Notes under the pieces: model-generated
Told to the model about the DNA's origin: nothing
The model's input: only the letters and a program-made list of their open reading frames with translations
Database searches by the model: none
Program-made: the position numbers and the translations under genes
Source of the DNA: Deltaproteobacteria bacterium
Lineage (GTDB): Bacteria > Chloroflexota > Dehalococcoidia > Dehalococcoidales > BS750m-G39
DNA length: 6,601 nt
Direction of reading: 5' to 3'
Assembly: GCA_030606505.1 (NCBI GenBank)
Contig: JAUWGI010000046.1
Location: 1 to 6,601 of the forward strand
Shown: piece after piece, positions 1 to 6,334 of the stretch
Layout of the letters: the number at the start of each line of letters is the position of its first letter
Numbering within the stretch: position 1 is the stretch's first letter

Positions 1-1
1 C

Positions 2-106
2 TGGTCAGCCGAAGGTAAGAGTGATGGAACACATAGGGGAGATTCTAAAAAGACAGACCGGGACAAATACGTCAAGCAAAAATATGGAAACGCTGTCAGA
101 CGTTAA
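2..106 (+). CDS. C-terminal tail of a probable DnaD-like replication protein (5' partial)
   Basis: An open frame enters from the left edge and ends at the TAA at 104-106, giving 34 residues. The tail is strongly charged, and its last residues, DRDKYVKQKYGNAVRR, resemble the short basic C-terminal motif (DKY-x-KxKYG-x-x-VRR type) that I recall at the end of DnaD-domain proteins. That motif lies just after the folded DnaD domain and is thought to contribute to DNA binding. The next gene is a DnaC/DnaI-like ATPase, a common partner of DnaD proteins in primosome assembly, which supports the reading. The stop overlaps the preferred start of that ATPase by 23 nt, so the two are probably translationally coupled. 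Only the tail is visible; the domain itself lies outside the window, so the family name is an inference. The frame could be a chance opening, but its composition and fit argue against that. Confidence 0.55.
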   Translation, partial: WSAEGKSDGTHRGDSKKTDRDKYVKQKYGNAVRR

Positions 107-878
107 AGAACCTGAAGAAGAGGCAGCAGACTCGGCCTGCCCTATCTGTAAGGGAGCCGGCTTTGTCCACCCCCGCCTGCCCTCGGGCAAGCCGGACTAC
201 AGCCGAACCGTGCCCTGCAGCTGTACCCAGCCGGAACGGGATAAAAAGAGCCGGAGCCGACTGCAGCGGTACAGCGGCCTGGAGCTGGAGCTGCTGAAAA
301 AAATGACCTTCGACAATTTTGACTGGAAGCGGGTCAACCTGCCGCCGGAGCAGCGTGAGAATCTGAAGAAGGCATACGATACCGCGCTTGAATTCGCCAG
401 GTCACCCCAGGGCTGGCTGGTGCTGCAGGGGGATACCGGCTGCGGTAAAACTCACCTGGCGGCGGCTATCGCCAACTACCGCCTCAAAGAGGGCCAACCG
501 GTCAAATTCGAGGTGGTGCCCGATTTCCTCGACCACCTGCGCTTTACCTTCAGCCCGGAGAGCACGGTGACCTACGACCATCTCTTCGAAGAGGTCAGGA
601 ATGCCCCCCTGCTCATACTGGATGACTTCGGCGAGCAGTCAACCTCCCCCGGGGCGGAGGAGAAGCTCTACCAGGTTATCAACTACCGCTATAACGCCCG
701 GCTGGCTACCGTAATTACCACCCGCCTGACCACCGATGAGATGGCCAGCCCGATAGTCTCCCGCTTCCTTGACCACCAGTTCAGCATGATATTCCACATC
801 ACCGCCCCCGACTACCGCACCGATGCCACCGCCAACCGGAAGAAGACGACTCGGGGGTGGAAAGAGCGCCGGGGCTAG
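84..878 (+). CDS. DnaC/DnaI/IstB-like AAA+ ATPase, probable replicative helicase loader
   Basis: A 264-residue protein from the ATG at 84. Seen in sequence: a cysteine cluster near the N-terminus (C19, C22, C45, C47; CPIC...CSC) that could bind zinc as in DnaI-type loaders; Walker A GDTGCGKT at 116-123; Walker B LLILDDFG at 176-183; a sensor-1-like TTR at 212-214; a box VII-like SRF at 226-228; and a C-terminal APDYR (about 241-245) of the kind found in DnaC/IstB proteins. The family loads the replicative helicase onto DNA at origins or restarted forks, in the cytoplasm. The tail is basic. Start choice: the frame is open back to GTG 21 and ATG 24, which follow a GAAGG at 11-15. Those starts would overlap the upstream DnaD-like frame by more than 80 nt, whereas ATG 84 overlaps it by 23 nt but has no clear ribosome site. 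A transposon IstB or phage loader is the alternative; no transposase or phage gene is adjacent. Confidence 0.85.
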   Translation: METLSDVKEPEEEAADSACPICKGAGFVHPRLPSGKPDYSRTVPCSCTQPERDKKSRSRLQRYSGLELELLKKMTFDNFDWKRVNLPPEQRENLKKAYDTALEFARSPQGWLVLQGDTGCGKTHLAAAIANYRLKEGQPVKFEVVPDFLDHLRFTFSPESTVTYDHLFEEVRNAPLLILDDFGEQSTSPGAEEKLYQVINYRYNARLATVITTRLTTDEMASPIVSRFLDHQFSMIFHITAPDYRTDATANRKKTTRGWKERRG

Positions 879-886
879 CCGCTAAT

Positions 887-916
887 TTGCATAGCTCTAC
901 CGCTTTTTTGTAAAAT
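887..916 (+). promoter_or_regulatory. Candidate sigma70-type promoter for the HNH gene
   Basis: In the 55-bp gap after the ATPase stop there is TTGCAT (887-892), an 18-bp spacer and TAAAAT (911-916). These match the -35 and -10 consensus at 4/6 and 5/6 positions. Transcription would begin around 922-924, leaving a leader of about 10 nt before the ATG at 934, which is short and would crowd the weak AGGTAGG ribosome site at 917-923. Read-through from the ATPase gene is also possible because no hairpin terminator lies in the gap. Confidence 0.35.
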
Positions 917-933
917 AGGTAGGTTTTTGTATT

Positions 934-1452
934 ATGAGCGTGAATGCAATAAGTCTTCCAGTTCTGGTGCTAAATCAGAGTTATGAGCCGCTTAACGTAT
1001 GCCGGGTGCGGCGAGCTATAGTACTAATGCAACACGGTAAGGCAGAGATGCTGGAGAACGGAGCCGGATTTATCCACGCCGCCAGCGAGGACTTCCCGCT
1101 GCCTTCGGTAATTCGCTTAGCCTACTTGATTAAGCGCCCCCGACCGCAGAGGAAACTGACCCGCATGGAGATTTTCCACCGGGACCACTACACCTGCCAG
1201 TACTGCGGCAAGCAAACTAGCCAGCTTACCATAGACCATGTCATCCCCCGATACCGCAACGGCGAACATGCCTGGGAAAACGTGGTTAGTGCCTGCGTAC
1301 TTTGCAACCGGCGCAAGGCGGGTAAGACCCCCAAAGAAGCGGGGATGAAATTAATCCACCAACCGGCACCGCCGCGAGGGGACGCCTACTTCTACATCCC
1401 CCATCGCTACCGCCAAAGCCAGAGCCAATGGCAGAAATACCTGCCCCAGTAA
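934..1452 (+). CDS. HNH endonuclease family protein (HNH_5/McrA-like, zinc-ribbon type)
   Basis: A 172-residue protein. The HNH module spans about 85-132: a first CxxC (C88, C91), the catalytic DH pair D101-H102 in TIDHVIPR, a conserved asparagine N116 in WENVV, and a second CxxC (C121, C124) followed by N125. The four cysteines should hold a structural zinc, while H102 and the asparagines form the beta-beta-alpha-metal nuclease site. The N-terminal part, with LVLNQSYEPLNV at about 11-22, is typical of a widespread chromosomal subgroup of stand-alone HNH proteins whose biological role is not settled. All active-site residues appear intact. The start ATG is preceded by AGGTAGG (917-923) at 10 nt, a weak but usable site. 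No methyltransferase or restriction partner is present nearby, so I would not call it a restriction enzyme. The stop lies 3 bp from the stop of the convergent ricT gene. Confidence 0.85.
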   Translation: MSVNAISLPVLVLNQSYEPLNVCRVRRAIVLMQHGKAEMLENGAGFIHAASEDFPLPSVIRLAYLIKRPRPQRKLTRMEIFHRDHYTCQYCGKQTSQLTIDHVIPRYRNGEHAWENVVSACVLCNRRKAGKTPKEAGMKLIHQPAPPRGDAYFYIPHRYRQSQSQWQKYLPQ

Positions 1453-1455
1453 GAA

Positions 1456-2274
1456 CTATCCCTCTTTGGACGGCTTTTCTTCAACGGTGATTTCACTGAG
1501 AGGCACTTCCACGCTTGCCTGGCTCTCCGTCTCCACTGTTACCGTTTCCTTAAGTGGATTACCCCCCACCACCCTAGCCGGCCCCATAGACGTGGACACC
1601 TGCTGGCCTACCTTGGGCATCTGCTTTTTCATGCTCTGGTACTGCCCGCTTTCATAAGCCAGGCAGCATAAAAGGCGCCCGCAAACACCGGATATCTTCA
1701 TCGGGTTGAGGGGTAAATCCTGGTCCTTAGCCATCCTGATTGAAACAGGGGAGAACTCAGTTAAGAAATCCATACAGCACAGAGGGCGCCCACACCGCCC
1801 GAAGCCACCCACCGCCTTGGCCTCATCCCTAGGTCCCAGCTGACGTAATTCGACCCGCAGCTTAAAACGGCTGTTTAACTCCCGAACCAGCTCACGGAAG
1901 TCAACCCTCTCCGTAGCACTGAAGAAAAAGGTGAGCTGGGTGCCATCAAGATTGTATTCAGCCGATAGCAGTTTCATCGGTAGCCTGTACTTGGCTATCA
2001 GCCTGGCACACTCGGCCAGAGCCTTAGCCTCTTTGGCTTCCAGTCCCTCAGCCTGCTCGATATCCTCCGGGTCCGCCTTACGCACCACCGGCTTCAGTTC
2101 CCTGGTTGCCTCACCATCCAAAACCTGCTGGGGGGCAATAACTACCTTCCCCAGCTCCTGGCCGCGAGTAGTCTTGACCACGACATAGTCACCTACCTCA
2201 AGCTCAATACCTGTCGGGTCAAAGGAATATATCTTTCCGGCTCTCTTGAAACGTACGCCAACAATATCAGCCAT
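1456..2274 (-). CDS. ricT: PSP1-domain protein RicT (YaaT family)
   Basis: A 272-residue protein whose start (ADIVGVRFKRAGKIYSFDP) and PSP1 core are characteristic of RicT. Six cysteines fall in two matching blocks, GRCGRPLCC (C161, C166, C167) and GVCGRLLCC (C198, C203, C204). In Bacillus subtilis, RicT works in the cytoplasm with RicA and RicF (YmcA, YlbF) in an Fe-S-carrying complex that promotes RNase Y-dependent mRNA maturation and affects phosphorelay signalling. No ricA or ricF is in this window, so that role is carried over from the family. The gene follows holB with an 8-nt overlap (ATGGCTGA: its ATG and the holB TGA), the same neighbour order as in many Firmicutes (holB-yaaT), which supports the call. 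A GGAG at 2289-2292 lies 14 nt upstream of the ATG, rather far, so coupling to holB translation is likely. The last 15-20 residues are acidic and lysine-rich and probably unstructured. Confidence 0.93.
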   Translation of the reverse strand: MADIVGVRFKRAGKIYSFDPTGIELEVGDYVVVKTTRGQELGKVVIAPQQVLDGEATRELKPVVRKADPEDIEQAEGLEAKEAKALAECARLIAKYRLPMKLLSAEYNLDGTQLTFFFSATERVDFRELVRELNSRFKLRVELRQLGPRDEAKAVGGFGRCGRPLCCMDFLTEFSPVSIRMAKDQDLPLNPMKISGVCGRLLCCLAYESGQYQSMKKQMPKVGQQVSTSMGPARVVGGNPLKETVTVETESQASVEVPLSEITVEEKPSKEG

Positions 2275-3295
2275 AATTTACCGCCGCTCTCCTTTCCGGG
2301 ATGCTGAGCATCAGCACCTCCAGTACCAACCGCGGATTGGCATTCTGCCTGAGTTGCTCCCCCGCCGACTGAATACTGCTGATAAAAGCCCTTATCTCCA
2401 TCACGGTATAACCCTGAGCCAGATCAAGCAGTATTGCCTGGCGGTCGATATTGGTTATGTCATTACCACAACCGAGCTTGACCAGTAACAGGTCACGCCA
2501 CCAGTCAAGCCATAAGTCCAGTATCTCCTGAACCAGGCTCCGGCTCTGGCTGAACCAGGCTACCAGCTGGGAGGCATAGTCAAAACGCTCTTCATAATCG
2601 GCACTCGTTATGTCAAGCAACCTGTCCAGCCTCTGGCTGCGCTGCTCGAGCAAGCTATCACCCCCGGCCGCCAGTATCGCCCAGCCCAGACAGCCGTGAC
2701 TGAGCCGGGCCAAAAGCTCTGCCTTCTGCGGTTCAACATTCCAGCGCTCACCCAGGGCAACCCCTACCTGCGCAGTTGCCAGCGGGCGCAATTCCAATCG
2801 CTGGCAACGGGAAACCACGGTGGCCAGCAGAACCGATTCATTAGCGGTGAGCAGAATAAAGATTACCCCAACTGACGGCTCCTCAAGGGTCTTGAGCAGG
2901 CAGTTGGCCGCCTCCGTTGACATGAGCTCAGCCCCATCAATAATGAATACCTTATACCTGCCCTCAAAAGGGGGCAGGCTGGATGAATGCTGTATCTCTC
3001 TAATCTGATCGATGCCGATTTCAGTACGCGGCTTATCATTGGAGTTGCCGGTAGAATTCAGGCCGATAACCTGGACATCAGCGTGCTTACCCGAAGCTAT
3101 CTTCTGGCAAGCGTCACACGAGCCACAGGGGGGCTCATCCCCCTGGCAGTTCACCGCCCGGGCTAAATCCAGCGCCAGGGTCATCTTGCCAACATGAGGG
3201 GGGCCCACCAGGAGATAGGCATGAGCCACAGCTCCCTGCTCCAGACTGCGCTGGAGCAAGGATACCGCCCTAGATTGCCCTACTATCTGCCACAC
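2267..3295 (-). CDS. holB: DNA polymerase III subunit delta-prime
   Basis: A 342-residue clamp-loader subunit, counting from GTG 3295. Seen in order: an N-terminal WQIVGQ; a P-loop-like GPPHVGKMT at 31-39, with the lysine kept but Met where Thr/Ser is usual; a four-cysteine zinc module (C50, C57, C60, C63; CGSCDACQK); a Walker B-like VFIIDGAELM at about 116-125; the delta-prime hallmark LLKTLEEP at 133-140; and the SRC motif at 162-164, which supplies the arginine finger to a neighbouring subunit. The C-terminal part should be the helical collar domain. The protein belongs to the delta-gamma/tau-delta-prime complex that opens and loads the beta sliding clamp. Start choice: GTG 3310 extends the frame by five residues and overlaps the lysA stop by one base but has no ribosome site; GTG 3295 has GGGGAGG six bases upstream and gives MWQIVGQ, a normal start for the family. 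The 3' end overlaps ricT by 8 nt. Confidence 0.93.
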   Translation of the reverse strand: MWQIVGQSRAVSLLQRSLEQGAVAHAYLLVGPPHVGKMTLALDLARAVNCQGDEPPCGSCDACQKIASGKHADVQVIGLNSTGNSNDKPRTEIGIDQIREIQHSSSLPPFEGRYKVFIIDGAELMSTEAANCLLKTLEEPSVGVIFILLTANESVLLATVVSRCQRLELRPLATAQVGVALGERWNVEPQKAELLARLSHGCLGWAILAAGGDSLLEQRSQRLDRLLDITSADYEERFDYASQLVAWFSQSRSLVQEILDLWLDWWRDLLLVKLGCGNDITNIDRQAILLDLAQGYTVMEIRAFISSIQSAGEQLRQNANPRLVLEVLMLSIPERRAAVNYG

Positions 3296-3301
3296 ACCAA
3301 A

Positions 3302-3308
3302 CCTCCCC
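3302..3308 (-). promoter_or_regulatory. Ribosome binding site that fixes the holB start
   Basis: On the minus strand GGGGAGG reads from 3308 down to 3302, a near-perfect anti-16S match, followed by six bases and the GTG at 3295-3293. It lies inside the longer frame starting at GTG 3310, so the site argues for the shorter protein. Confidence 0.75.
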
Positions 3309-3309
3309 A

Positions 3310-4617
3310 CTAAACTAAATCGTGCCGGGTGAGGTCATCAAAGGTCTCCCGGCGCCGGATAAGGCGCGCCTTGCCTTCCTTAACCATAACCACCGCGGAT
3401 TTAAGCGAGGCGTTATAGTTGCTTGCCTCAGGTAATGAATAAGCACCGCAACCCGGTACGGCGATGATATCGCCGGCGACAGGTTCCGGCAGCTCTATAT
3501 CTTTTATAAGTATATCGCCCGATTCGCAGAACTTACCGGCAATGGTGAACTTACCGGCTAACTTATCCTTCATACGGTTGGCGATCACTGCCTCTAATCT
3601 GGCTCCATAAAGGGCGGGGCGGATATTATCGGCCATGCCGCCGTCCACAGAGACATAGCACCTGACACCGGGGATATCCTTGATCACCCCCACCGTGTAA
3701 AGCGCCACGCCCGCCTGCCCCACCATCGACCGCCCCAGCTCGATAGTAAGCCGCGGCGGTGCCAGCCCTAACTTCTGGCAGCCGTTAATGATACTAGAGG
3801 TTATCGCTTCAGCGTAGTCGGCAATGGGCGGGGCGGGGGAATCTAAAGTGTATTGAATAGCAAAACCGCCGCCAATATCCAGCTCACTGCACTCAAAACC
3901 GTGCTTCTGCTTCATCTCGGCGGCAAAGCCGAGAATAATATCTATGGCCTGCTGATACGGCTCAAACTCAGAAATCTGGGAGCCGATGTGAAAATGCAAC
4001 CCCCGCAGGTTGAGCTGGGGCATAGCCAGGGCGGTAGTCAGCGCCTTCTCGGCGTGGACCATGGGTACGCCAAACTTGCTATCGAGATTACCGGTGATGA
4101 TATAGCGGTGGGTATGAGGGTCTACACCGGGGGAAAGCCGTAAAAGTATATCGGGCTTATCGCCCCACTCCCTGGCAAGCTCGCCCAGCAGGTTAAGCTC
4201 ATAGAGATTGTCCACCACGATGCGCCCGACACCCCACTCCAGAGCTATCCTTAATTCCTCGGCTGATTTATTATTGCCGGGGAAATAGATCCTATCCATA
4301 GGGAAACCGGCGGAGCGGACAATGCTCATCTCGCCAGCGGAGACAACGTCCAGCCCCAACCCCTCCTCATTAAAGAGCCGGGCCAGAGACTTATTGATAA
4401 AAGCCTTGGCGGAATATAAAACAGCGGTATCGGCATAGCGCTGGCCGAACTCCCGCTTAAATTCGGCGCACTTACTGCGCAAGCTGAGCTCGTCAAAGAG
4501 GTAAAGGGGCGTGCCAAACTCAGCGGCCAGCTCCACAGTATCGCAACCGCCGATAACCAGATGACCACTATCATTAACCGCCGAGGCCGATGGGAATAGC
4601 TTAAGCCTGGATTCCAT
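3310..4617 (-). CDS. lysA: Diaminopimelate decarboxylase
   Basis: A 435-residue fold-type III PLP enzyme that converts meso-2,6-diaminopimelate to L-lysine and CO2, the last step of the DAP pathway. Seen in order: LYSAKAF with the PLP-binding K71; LDVVSAGE at about 89-96; the HFHIGSQ block at 208-214; the phosphate-binding DIGGGF at 247-252; ELGRS at 293-297, where most relatives have EPGRS; DGGMADNIRPALYGA at 325-339; CESGD at 364-368, whose cysteine and glutamate come from the partner subunit of the dimer and distinguish LysA from other decarboxylases of the fold; and a C-terminal GAYSLPEASNYN at 391-402. Length is normal for the family. The ATG directly follows the TAG of the upstream ligase gene with no gap, and an AGAGAGGA-type ribosome site lies in the ligase 3' end. 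It sits second in the leftward operon, ahead of holB. The single Pro-to-Leu change should not abolish the motif. Confidence 0.95.
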   Translation of the reverse strand: MESRLKLFPSASAVNDSGHLVIGGCDTVELAAEFGTPLYLFDELSLRSKCAEFKREFGQRYADTAVLYSAKAFINKSLARLFNEEGLGLDVVSAGEMSIVRSAGFPMDRIYFPGNNKSAEELRIALEWGVGRIVVDNLYELNLLGELAREWGDKPDILLRLSPGVDPHTHRYIITGNLDSKFGVPMVHAEKALTTALAMPQLNLRGLHFHIGSQISEFEPYQQAIDIILGFAAEMKQKHGFECSELDIGGGFAIQYTLDSPAPPIADYAEAITSSIINGCQKLGLAPPRLTIELGRSMVGQAGVALYTVGVIKDIPGVRCYVSVDGGMADNIRPALYGARLEAVIANRMKDKLAGKFTIAGKFCESGDILIKDIELPEPVAGDIIAVPGCGAYSLPEASNYNASLKSAVVMVKEGKARLIRRRETFDDLTRHDLV

Positions 4618-6186
4618 CTAATCCTCTCTTAGCTTGTAGCGCTGTATCTTGCCGGTGCTGGTCTTGGGCAGGTCTTTAACGAACTCTATCCACCGGGGGT
4701 ATTTATAAGCCGCTATGCTCTTCTTGACAAAGAGCTGAATATCCTTGGCCAGTTTGTCCGACGGGCGGCGGCCTTTCTTGAGCCTTACGTACGCCTTGGG
4801 CTTAACCAGGTGATGCTCGTCTTTGTTAGCCACCACCGCCGCCTCCAGCACCGCCGGGTGGGAAACCAGGGCGTCTTCGACCTCGATAGGCGAAACCCAT
4901 ATTCCGCCCACCTTGAGCATATCATCGCTGCGGCCACGATAATAGTAGTAACCTTGGGCATCACGGTAGTACCTGTCTCCCGTATTAAACCACTGTCCCA
5001 GCATGGAGGTCTTGGTCTTATCGTGGTAGCGATAGTAATAAGCGGCGGTCGATTCCCCCATTACCTGCAGAGTGCCGACCTCACCATCAGGCACCTCTTC
5101 GCCATCATCATCGAGAATCCTGGCGTGATATCCGGGCACCATTTTACCCGAGCTGCCCGGCTTGACATCGCCCGGACGATTGGAGATAAAAATGTGTAAC
5201 AGTTCGGTGGAACCAATGCCGTCCAGTATTTCCAGCCCGAACTTTTTCTTCCACTCAAAAAAGATTTCCTTGGGCAGGGCTTCACCGGCCGAGGTACAGA
5301 TACGCAGGGAGGATAAATCGTATTTCTTCTCGGCTCCCTCTACCTCCAGCATATTGGCATACAATGTCGGTACACCGAAGAACACCGTAGGATGATAGCG
5401 GTCGATGGTGGCGAATATAGTCTCGGGGCGGGGTCTGTCGGGGAGCAGCACCACCGAGGCGCCAATAGCCAGGGAATAGAAGAAGCTGTTACCCAACCCG
5501 TAGGCAAAGAAGAACTTTGATGCCGAAAAGATTAAATCGTCCTGAGTAATGCCCAGGACAGCTATAGCATAGTTATCAATACAGCTGAAAACATCGTGTT
5601 GAAGGTGAACCGCCGCCTTGGGAACACCAGTGCTGCCCGAGGTGTAATTCCAGAAAGCGGCGTCCTCAAAGGTAGTATAAGCCACATCGAGCTTATCGGA
5701 ACAACGGTCGACAAGATCATGGAAAGCGATATGATAAGCCCTCGTTTTCTTGCCGACGATGATAGTGTTCTCCAGATAGAGAAACTTTTCCTTGAAGCCT
5801 TCGATCTCCTCGATAAAATCAGCATCGGCGATAAGGGTACGGGCGCGGCTGTTGTTCAGCAGATAGCGGTAGTCGTGCATGGTAGACATATAGTTGGCCG
5901 GCGTCGGAATGGCGCCGATCTTTATGGCACCGAAGAAGCTGGCCATGGCTTCCGGTGAATCATACATCGCCAGCATCACCCGCTCTTCCATATGCACACC
6001 GAGAATCTTAAGCGCATTGCCCACCTTATTTATCAGGCTCTGCATTTCAGCATAAGTACAGGTCTCATCCTTATAGTACACGGCTACCTTATCACCCAAT
6101 CCCTTATCCACCATATCATCTATCAATTTGGTGGTTACGTTGTAGTACTGGGGGATAGCGCTCTGGTATTTATACTGTCTCTCCAT
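4618..6186 (-). CDS. Benzoate-CoA ligase family AMP-forming aryl/acyl-CoA ligase
   Basis: A 522-residue ANL-superfamily adenylate-forming enzyme. It should activate a carboxylic acid with ATP to an acyl-AMP and then transfer the acyl group to CoA. Seen in order: AMP-binding P-loop YTSGSTGVPK at 181-190; KFFFAYGLGN at 224-233, a block I associate with benzoate/4-hydroxybenzoate ligases; DGIGSTELLH at 322-331, followed by IFISNRPGD; WFNTGDRY at 399-406; the hinge motif GRSDDMLKVGG at 418-428, followed by IWVSPIEVE; and the C-terminal KTSTGK at 508-513 with catalytic K513. These point to the benzoate-CoA ligase subfamily rather than acetyl- or long-chain acyl-CoA synthetases, but the exact acid cannot be read from sequence. 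No signal peptide or membrane segment is evident. Start choice: ATG 6186 has AGGTGG five bases upstream; GTG 6195 would add three residues and has no ribosome site. The gene heads the leftward operon with lysA, holB and ricT; no other aromatic-degradation gene is in view. Confidence 0.9.
   Translation of the reverse strand: MERQYKYQSAIPQYYNVTTKLIDDMVDKGLGDKVAVYYKDETCTYAEMQSLINKVGNALKILGVHMEERVMLAMYDSPEAMASFFGAIKIGAIPTPANYMSTMHDYRYLLNNSRARTLIADADFIEEIEGFKEKFLYLENTIIVGKKTRAYHIAFHDLVDRCSDKLDVAYTTFEDAAFWNYTSGSTGVPKAAVHLQHDVFSCIDNYAIAVLGITQDDLIFSASKFFFAYGLGNSFFYSLAIGASVVLLPDRPRPETIFATIDRYHPTVFFGVPTLYANMLEVEGAEKKYDLSSLRICTSAGEALPKEIFFEWKKKFGLEILDGIGSTELLHIFISNRPGDVKPGSSGKMVPGYHARILDDDGEEVPDGEVGTLQVMGESTAAYYYRYHDKTKTSMLGQWFNTGDRYYRDAQGYYYYRGRSDDMLKVGGIWVSPIEVEDALVSHPAVLEAAVVANKDEHHLVKPKAYVRLKKGRRPSDKLAKDIQLFVKKSIAAYKYPRWIEFVKDLPKTSTGKIQRYKLRED
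4622..4630 (-). promoter_or_regulatory. Ribosome binding site for lysA within the ligase 3' end
   Basis: On the minus strand AAGAGAGGA (4630-4622) lies inside the last codons of the ligase gene. The final G of AGAGG is five bases before the lysA ATG at 4617. With the abutting TAG-ATG junction this supports translational coupling of the two genes. Confidence 0.6.
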
Positions 6187-6191
6187 CCTGA

Positions 6192-6197
6192 CCACCT
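6192..6197 (-). promoter_or_regulatory. Ribosome binding site that fixes the ligase start
   Basis: On the minus strand AGGTGG (6197-6192) precedes ATG 6186 by five bases. The alternative GTG at 6195-6193 lies within this motif, so it is unlikely to be the start. Confidence 0.6.
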
Positions 6198-6225
6198 GGC
6201 TTAATATAAGGAGTATTTCTTCTAG

Positions 6226-6253
6226 TTTATAATAAATGCTCTGTTTTTACAAA
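6226..6253 (-). promoter_or_regulatory. Candidate promoter for the ligase-lysA-holB-ricT operon
   Basis: On the minus strand a -10-like TATAAA (6231-6226) sits in an AT-rich stretch. A poor -35-like TTTGTA (6253-6248) is placed 16 bp upstream. The predicted start would be near 6219, giving a leader of about 33 nt before the ATG at 6186. The -35 match is weak, so activator help or a different element is possible. Confidence 0.35.
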
Positions 6254-6283
6254 GCTGGCGAGATACACCCTCACCCCCTTAAA

Positions 6284-6312
6284 TTGACACTAACCAAGCA
6301 GACCGCTAGAAT
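6284..6312 (+). promoter_or_regulatory. Near-consensus sigma70-type promoter for the M16 peptidase gene
   Basis: A perfect -35 hexamer TTGACA (6284-6289), an ideal 17-bp spacer and a 5/6 -10 hexamer TAGAAT (6307-6312) occur in the correct orientation just ahead of the M16 peptidase gene. Transcription should begin near 6318-6320, giving a leader of about 20 nt that contains the ribosome site AAAGAGG at 6328-6334. No operator-like inverted repeat is obvious around it, which is consistent with constitutive expression. Confidence 0.75.
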
Positions 6313-6327
6313 ACCACTTAACCTGAT

Positions 6328-6334
6328 AAAGAGG
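6328..6334 (+). promoter_or_regulatory. Ribosome binding site supporting the TTG start of the peptidase
   Basis: AAAGAGG lies six bases before TTG 6341. No ATG or GTG lies in frame near this point; the next in-frame ATG would remove the conserved LDNGLRV strand. Confidence 0.65.

Noticed and set aside
873..880. GGCTAGCC palindrome at the ATPase stop codon, considered as a terminator or operator
   Set aside because: Only eight bases with no loop; the T run at 904-909 is too far away to form an intrinsic terminator with it.
84..1452. IstB-type ATPase plus HNH protein as part of a mobile element or prophage
   Set aside because: There is no transposase, integrase, terminal repeat or phage gene, and the flanking operon is housekeeping, so a chromosomal primosome role is more likely.
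934..1452. HNH protein as an McrA-like restriction or defence system
   Set aside because: No methyltransferase, specificity or other defence partner is present, and the N-terminal part resembles a widespread chromosomal HNH group.
5060..5080. Tyrosine-rich stretches in the ligase (around residues 381-387 and 406-417) as a possible repeat or insertion
   Set aside because: They fall within the normal A7-A8 linker region of the family, in frame and without length change.
4810..5199. A 129-codon plus-strand frame inside the ligase gene
   Set aside because: It is a shadow of the ligase coding frame, which carries all ANL motifs; no ribosome site or domain supports it.
5596..5958. A 120-codon plus-strand frame inside the ligase gene
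   Set aside because: Antisense shadow of the AMP-binding region; no independent evidence of coding.
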